Shown: positions 60,072-64,000 of the stretch, one piece after another | Layout: every line of letters starts with the position of its first letter | Numbering within the stretch: position 1 is the stretch's first letter | Assembly (NCBI RefSeq): GCF_001894805.1 | Contig: NZ_BCWX01000003.1 | Span: forward strand, 806,001 to 870,000 | Direction of reading: 5' to 3' | Source: Rhodococcus globerulus NBRC 14531 | GTDB taxonomy: Bacteria; Actinomycetota; Actinomycetes; Mycobacteriales; Mycobacteriaceae | Length of the DNA stretch: 64,000 bases | The notes under the pieces: generated by a model | The model's database searches: none | Told to the model about the DNA's origin: nothing | Seen by the model: the letters and a program-made list of their open reading frames with translations, nothing else | Program-made: the position numbers and the translations under genes

Positions 60072-61271
60072 CTAGGCGAGAACTACGCCTTCCCCGCAGA
60101 GACGGTCGATCTTATCCGCCAGATATCCGAGCTCGGTGAGTATCTCGCGAGTGTGCTCACCGAGGTTCGGACCCGGCCGGCGCATTGCCGGGGGTGTGTT
60201 GTCGAACTGTGCGGGCGGACCGGGCAGTCGCAGAGTGGGATGGTCCGGGTGGTCCATCAGATACCCGTTCTCAGCGACGGCCTCGTCGGCGAGAACATCA
60301 GCCGGAGTCGCGTAGAACGAGTAGATGCAGCCTTCTTCGGTGAGTGCGCGCTGGAGATCCGTTGCATCGAGATCGCTTATGGCGGACTTGAACTGCGAGG
60401 TAAGTGAGCCCCAATCCGGGCGTCGCGAGTCTCGATCCGGATAGCGGTCGATGAGTTCCGGCAGATTCAGGGCCCGGCACACCGGCGCCCAGTATCGATC
60501 CTCGTCAAGCATCGTGAAGACGACGAAACGACCGTCGGAGGTGCGGTAGGTGCACATGAGTGGGGTCCGGGGGGCGCCGGAGTTCAGTTCGATCTTCTCG
60601 CCCGTGATGGAGGCATAAGCGAGGTCGGGGCCGAGTGCCCACATCGCACTATTGAGAAGCGACGTGTCGACGACAACGCCTTTGCCTGTCCGTAGTGTGT
60701 GGACGAGGCCGGCGCAAATCCCTGCGGCAAGGTGCATTCCACTCGGGATGTCGCCGATCGCCGGTCGCTGCTGCACGGGTTCCGCGGCATCGGCGGGCGT
60801 AAGTAGTTGCGCCACACCGCCGCGTGACCAGTAGGAGACGGAGTCGAAACCGCCGGCCTCCGAGTCGGGGCCGAGCTGACCCTGACCGTGTCCCTTGGCG
60901 AAGACAAGTGTGGGATTGATCGCGAAGAGATCGTCGGGTTCCGTCTTCAATTTTCGTCGTACGCGTGGGAGTTGGTTGGTGATGTAGACGTCTGCCCAGG
61001 CGATGAGCCGTTCGAAGATCTCTCGGCCGTCCGCGGTGGTGACATCAAGCGCGATACCTCGCTTGTTTCGATTCACCAACTGAAACATGTAGTCGGTTCC
61101 ATCAGCCTGTGGCAGAACGCCGTTGGGAACGAGAGCCCGCATCGGATCGCCCTCGATGCGTTCGATCTTGATTACGTCGGCACCGAAATCTGCGATTGCT
61201 GCCGACGCTGCCGGCACAAATCCGTGTTCTGAGAATTCGACTACCTTGATGCCTGCAAGTGGAAGCGTCAT
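60072..61271 (-). CDS. CaiB/BaiF-type CoA-transferase
   Basis: 399 residues from ATG 61271, which overlaps the ferredoxin stop (ATGA). LAGIKVVEFSEHGFVPAASAAIADFGADVIKIERIEGDPMR; likely catalytic Asp in AGGFDSVSYWSRGGVAQ. Third transferase of this class in the window and closest to the one at 12112. Converges with the SnoaL-like gene, with only 3 bp between stops. Confidence 0.9.
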   Translation of the reverse strand: MTLPLAGIKVVEFSEHGFVPAASAAIADFGADVIKIERIEGDPMRALVPNGVLPQADGTDYMFQLVNRNKRGIALDVTTADGREIFERLIAWADVYITNQLPRVRRKLKTEPDDLFAINPTLVFAKGHGQGQLGPDSEAGGFDSVSYWSRGGVAQLLTPADAAEPVQQRPAIGDIPSGMHLAAGICAGLVHTLRTGKGVVVDTSLLNSAMWALGPDLAYASITGEKIELNSGAPRTPLMCTYRTSDGRFVVFTMLDEDRYWAPVCRALNLPELIDRYPDRDSRRPDWGSLTSQFKSAISDLDATDLQRALTEEGCIYSFYATPADVLADEAVAENGYLMDHPDHPTLRLPGPPAQFDNTPPAMRRPGPNLGEHTREILTELGYLADKIDRLCGEGVVLA

Positions 61272-61465
61272 CGGCCCTGCACGATCTTGATGGCATGCAT
61301 GGGGCACGCCGAGGCTCCGGACTCAGCCTGATCGATCAGGTTCTCGGGGACATCGATGTCGGCTTTGTCGGCGTAACCGTCATCATTGAGTTCGTAGAGA
61401 TCGGGTGCGGTTGCGGCGCACAATCCGTGCCCTTCGCATTGCTCCAGTTCGATATGTACCTGCAT
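61268..61465 (-). CDS. 3Fe-4S ferredoxin
   Basis: 65 residues. Ligands in CEGHGLC and a late CP (SACPMHAIKI). Diverged from the pair at 30682/32457. No P450 gene adjoins it; the CYP125/142-like gene at 52989, which has no ferredoxin beside it, is the most likely client. Confidence 0.92.
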   Translation of the reverse strand: MQVHIELEQCEGHGLCAATAPDLYELNDDGYADKADIDVPENLIDQAESGASACPMHAIKIVQGR

Positions 61466-61541
61466 GTCGATCCTCTCTCATCGGGCTTGCGGTCGGATGT
61501 CGGTTACGTTCAGTTTTCAGTAGAACCGGCTGTCCAGCAGG

Positions 61542-62240
61542 TTAATTGCGTAGATTGGACTGCCACGCGTCCAAATCGGCGCGATTCCCGCCGTGGTCGA
61601 GGAGCCAGCCCGCAGGGCCGCTCGGCCATTGGGTGAGTCGCTCCACCACCGTGGTGATTGCTTCTTCGGGGGCCAGAAGCCAGCTTTCCGGAAGGGGTCG
61701 GCTGTGAGACGCCTGCGCACCCTGCGCCTTCCACCGTGCGCGGAGTGCGTCGATGTTCGACGCGGTTTCGAGGTAGTCACCGATCACGGCGTCGGGCTCC
61801 ACGTCCGCGCCGAGTAGCAGCGCAGCTACCGCGACACCCGTTCGATCCTTGCCGGCCGCGCAATGCACCAGGACGGGCCCCTGCGCGTGGGCAACTACTT
61901 CGAGCAACGCGGCAATGCGATGTGACGCTGTGTCGAGAATCGAGGTGTAAAGCGCCGTCAGATGTGGTGGCAGCTCAGCATTCGGAGCCGCTGCATCGTG
62001 TAACGGCCAGTGCTGCAACGATGTTCCTTCGCTCCACTCGTAGGGTGCCCGCTCACGCTCGGCATACGAACGCAGGTCGACTACGACGCTTGGAGGCCAC
62101 ACGGACATCTGCGTCGGCACCGCGTCACCGACATAAGGCGCATCACTTCTGTAGAGGACACCAGATCGCGTCGTGCCACCATCGGAGAATGGAAGGCCCG
62201 CTACGTCTCTCAGATTGGACATGCGGTCGGTCTCGAGCAC
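61542..62240 (-). CDS. cytosolic MptpB-like tyrosine/lipid phosphatase
   Basis: 232 residues, GTG start 10 bp after the acyl-CoA synthetase stop (ATG 62222 also possible). SNLRDVAGLPF and YRSDAPY at the front, P-loop HCAAGKDRTGVAVAALLLGAD. Homologous to the secreted protein at 31002 but without a signal peptide. Placed within a CoA-ester operon, it may act on a phosphorylated metabolite. Confidence 0.9.
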   Translation of the reverse strand: MLETDRMSNLRDVAGLPFSDGGTTRSGVLYRSDAPYVGDAVPTQMSVWPPSVVVDLRSYAERERAPYEWSEGTSLQHWPLHDAAAPNAELPPHLTALYTSILDTASHRIAALLEVVAHAQGPVLVHCAAGKDRTGVAVAALLLGADVEPDAVIGDYLETASNIDALRARWKAQGAQASHSRPLPESWLLAPEEAITTVVERLTQWPSGPAGWLLDHGGNRADLDAWQSNLRN

Positions 62241-62249
62241 GGTGCATCC

Positions 62250-63851
62250 TCACGTTCGGAGTTGCTGGGGGCCATGGGAGTTTCGCGGAGCCGGCGGATG
62301 TGTTTCGGCGATTTCTCTCAGGCGGATTCGGTCGATTTTCGACATGGCCGTCAAGGGAAGCTGATCCAGGACAATCAGATGGTCGGGCGCTTTGTAGTCG
62401 GCCAGATGTTTTCGTGTCCAGGTCCGCAGAAGATCCAGGGTCGGTGGGTGTGAAGGATCTTCGGGAACGACGAAGGCGACTCCGATCTCGCCGATAGCCG
62501 GCGCCGGATAGCCAACCACTGCAGCTTCTTTCACCAATGGATGTTCGGCAATGACCTGCTCCACTTCGACAGGGTGGACGTTGAATCCGCCGCGGATATA
62601 GAGGTCACCGGATCTACCGACCAATGTGAGATCTCCTGCCGCAGTGAATTTGCCCAGATCTCCACTGATGAGATAGCCATCGGCGTCGAATGCGTTGTCC
62701 GACAGTTCCTGGTCGTTCCAATACCCTCGCATGACGCAGCCGCCGAGTACACGCACCCGACCCACCTCACCGACTGGTAAGGCATTCCCGGCGTCGTCAG
62801 TCACTCGGACCGACATGCCGTGCTGTGGTTTACCGACAGTTCTGAACTGCACTTCCGGTGAATCGGAAGGTTCGGTTCCACAAATGGTGGGCGACTCGGT
62901 CATTGCGTAGCGCACTACCAACGGAACGCCGAGTCGGCCGGCGGTGCGCTCGATCAAGTCCGGTGAAGCGGGCGCAGTGGCCACAACCCCGACACGAAGG
63001 TGCGGAAGGGCATCGCGGCTGACGCCCGGCTCATCCAGAAGTTTGGTCCATTGTGTAGGTACTCCACCGCCGACGGTGATCCGCTCGTCCTGGAGGATTG
63101 CGAACATCTTGGCTGCCGACCAGGGGACAGGTGATATCACTACGGCGGTGCCCCAGATCAACTGATCCCACAGTTTCGACATGTATCCGGCGTGGGGAAA
63201 CGGAGTCGACGAGAGTCGCCGGTCGTATGGAGCGCTCATGATGCCGGATGCGGAAGCCGACGCTGCCAGGTTGTCGCAGTCGAACCAAGCGCCTTTGGGT
63301 AATCCGGTTGTGCCGCTGGTGAATATGATCGCCACCGGATCCGACCGTCCTATGTCGACGGTGGGAAGTTGTGAAGCCGGGGATGCGTACGCGGCGGCGA
63401 GTTCATCGCGGCCCATCATAGCAATTCCGGCTGGAACAGGCGGTAGGCCGGCATCCGAATCGCGAATCACGAGGACGGGTTCGGCGCGGCGGAGCACAGA
63501 TTCGGTCTCGCGAGGGCCAAGTCTGGGATTGAGGCCGGTGGTGATTGCTCCGATCACTGCGATTGCGGCATAACAGATCGCGTAGTCGATCCCGGACGGG
63601 AGCATCAGCGCAACTACGTCCCCTTTGCGGATTCCGCGAGACGAGAGATGCGCGGCAAGTCTTCGGGCATGGGAAGCCCACTGCGCGAAGCTGATACGAG
63701 TACCGTCTTGCTCCACATACGCATCTCGGTCGCTGTGCACGATGGCCGCGGCTTCGAGCAATTCCCGAGTGTTGGTGAAGGCGCCCGAAACCGGCGGCCC
63801 GGCAACCCCTGTAGGAGTCGCCGAGCCACCTGCTGCCGCAGACACGGTCAC
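62250..63851 (-). CDS. AMP-forming acyl-CoA synthetase/ligase
   Basis: 533 residues from GTG 63851, whose GTGA overlaps the stop of the thiolase gene; the frame stays open further upstream inside that gene. ANL motifs: FTSGTTGLPKGAW, VVRYAMTESPTICG, SGDLGKFTAAGDLTLVGR, DLYIRGGFNVHPVEVE, and the C-terminal Lys in PLTAMSKIDRI. Activates a carboxylic acid to its CoA ester. Only moderately similar in layout to the one at 44519, so probably a different substrate. Confidence 0.92.
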   Translation of the reverse strand: MTVSAAAGGSATPTGVAGPPVSGAFTNTRELLEAAAIVHSDRDAYVEQDGTRISFAQWASHARRLAAHLSSRGIRKGDVVALMLPSGIDYAICYAAIAVIGAITTGLNPRLGPRETESVLRRAEPVLVIRDSDAGLPPVPAGIAMMGRDELAAAYASPASQLPTVDIGRSDPVAIIFTSGTTGLPKGAWFDCDNLAASASASGIMSAPYDRRLSSTPFPHAGYMSKLWDQLIWGTAVVISPVPWSAAKMFAILQDERITVGGGVPTQWTKLLDEPGVSRDALPHLRVGVVATAPASPDLIERTAGRLGVPLVVRYAMTESPTICGTEPSDSPEVQFRTVGKPQHGMSVRVTDDAGNALPVGEVGRVRVLGGCVMRGYWNDQELSDNAFDADGYLISGDLGKFTAAGDLTLVGRSGDLYIRGGFNVHPVEVEQVIAEHPLVKEAAVVGYPAPAIGEIGVAFVVPEDPSHPPTLDLLRTWTRKHLADYKAPDHLIVLDQLPLTAMSKIDRIRLREIAETHPPAPRNSHGPQQLRT

Positions 63852-64000
63852 GGCGCTTCTGATCCGAGAAGTACCGTGCCGCTCGAGCAGAACCACCCGC
63901 CGGTGCCGCTGACACAGGCGATTTTGGCATTGTCGACCTGACGTTGTCCCGATTCGCCGCGTAACTGCCTGGCGGCCTCCACAATCAGGAACAAACCGCG
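63848..64000 (-). CDS. thiolase-fold/lipid-transfer protein, C-terminal end (continues beyond window)
   Basis: Minus-strand frame open from the right edge, 50 residues to TGA at 63848: LIVEAARQLRGESGQRQVDNAKIACVSGTGGWFCSSGTVLLGSEAP, read in pieces. The RQLRGE, VDNAKIA and GTGG...GTVLLG pattern is the usual end of thiolase/SCP-x-like acetyltransferases. It is coupled to the acyl-CoA synthetase gene (4-bp overlap) and is a candidate partner for the DUF35 protein at 55138. Confidence 0.8.
   Translation of the reverse strand, partial: RGLFLIVEAARQLRGESGQRQVDNAKIACVSGTGGWFCSSGTVLLGSEAP

Noticed and set aside
61658-62497. Plus-strand frame of 279 codons over the cytosolic phosphatase
   Set aside because: Arg/Ala/His-rich shadow opposite a gene with an intact phosphatase loop.

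Overview
The window looks like a chromosomal or megaplasmid catabolic island from a Rhodococcus-type actinobacterium. The evidence is moderate GC (about 60%, judged by eye), many GTG starts with GGAGG-type ribosome sites, a mycofactocin-type SDR, a probable NDMA-type alcohol dehydrogenase, an LLM-class (F420/FMN) oxidoreductase, MptpB-like phosphatases and DUF2889. There are no tRNA, rRNA, CRISPR, prophage or insertion-sequence genes that I can see. Almost every gene belongs to CoA-thioester catabolism, oxygenation, uptake or its control.

Layout. 0-2 kb: end of an acyl-CoA dehydrogenase and a CoA-transferase, closed by a strong terminator. 2-6.4 kb (minus): SDR, a regulator with two fused TetR domains, a split MaoC hydratase and an APH-like kinase. 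6.5-10.4 kb: LLM oxidoreductase, aldehyde dehydrogenase and alcohol dehydrogenase. 10.4-13.4 kb (minus): MFS exporter and CoA-transferase. 14.1-25.8 kb: a long plus-strand run with a DUF35 protein and a thiolase-fold protein lacking the nucleophilic Cys (a likely retro-aldolase pair), a complete oligopeptide-type ABC importer, three tandem substrate-binding lipoproteins and a crotonase. 26-27.3 kb: amidohydrolase copy 1. 27.5-34 kb: a HIBADH-like enzyme, then P450, mycofactocin SDR, ferredoxin, secreted phosphatase, a broken duplicate of P450 plus ferredoxin, and a second P450. 34-37 kb: two convergent LysR genes and a quinone oxidoreductase. 37-39.4 kb: kinase plus acyl-CoA dehydrogenase resembling a split ACAD11/LvaA-LvaC pair. 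39.5-44.4 kb: SDR, flavin monooxygenase, TetR with a local operator pair, SnoaL-like protein, TauD dioxygenase, then remnants of a binding protein and an aldehyde dehydrogenase. 44.5-52.7 kb: acyl-CoA synthetase, hydrolase, SDRs, TetR, amidohydrolase copy 2, isochorismatase-like protein. 53-60 kb: a third P450 (CYP125/142-like) and a long operon of crotonase, DUF35, SDRs, hydrolase, DUF2889 and SnoaL-like proteins. 60-64 kb (minus): thiolase end, acyl-CoA synthetase, phosphatase, ferredoxin, CoA-transferase.

How it fits together (inference): P450s with 3Fe-4S ferredoxins would hydroxylate an imported hydrophobic or branched/alicyclic compound; mycofactocin-linked dehydrogenases and the aldehyde dehydrogenase would make a carboxylic acid; AMP ligases and CaiB-type transferases would make CoA esters; dehydrogenases, MaoC/crotonase hydratases, SDRs and a DUF35-thiolase aldolase would shorten the chain. 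The substrate cannot be read from sequence.

The most notable finding is a recurring palindrome, TGACA-N3/4-TGYCA usually followed by GA, at many of the promoters across the window. In several it begins on the last base of a TAnnGT -10 box. This suggests that one regulator, possibly the tandem TetR protein, controls most of the island. The window also records recent remodelling: a 518-bp identical block shared by two amidohydrolase genes 24 kb apart, a broken P450/ferredoxin duplication around a phosphatase gene, and decayed gene tails.
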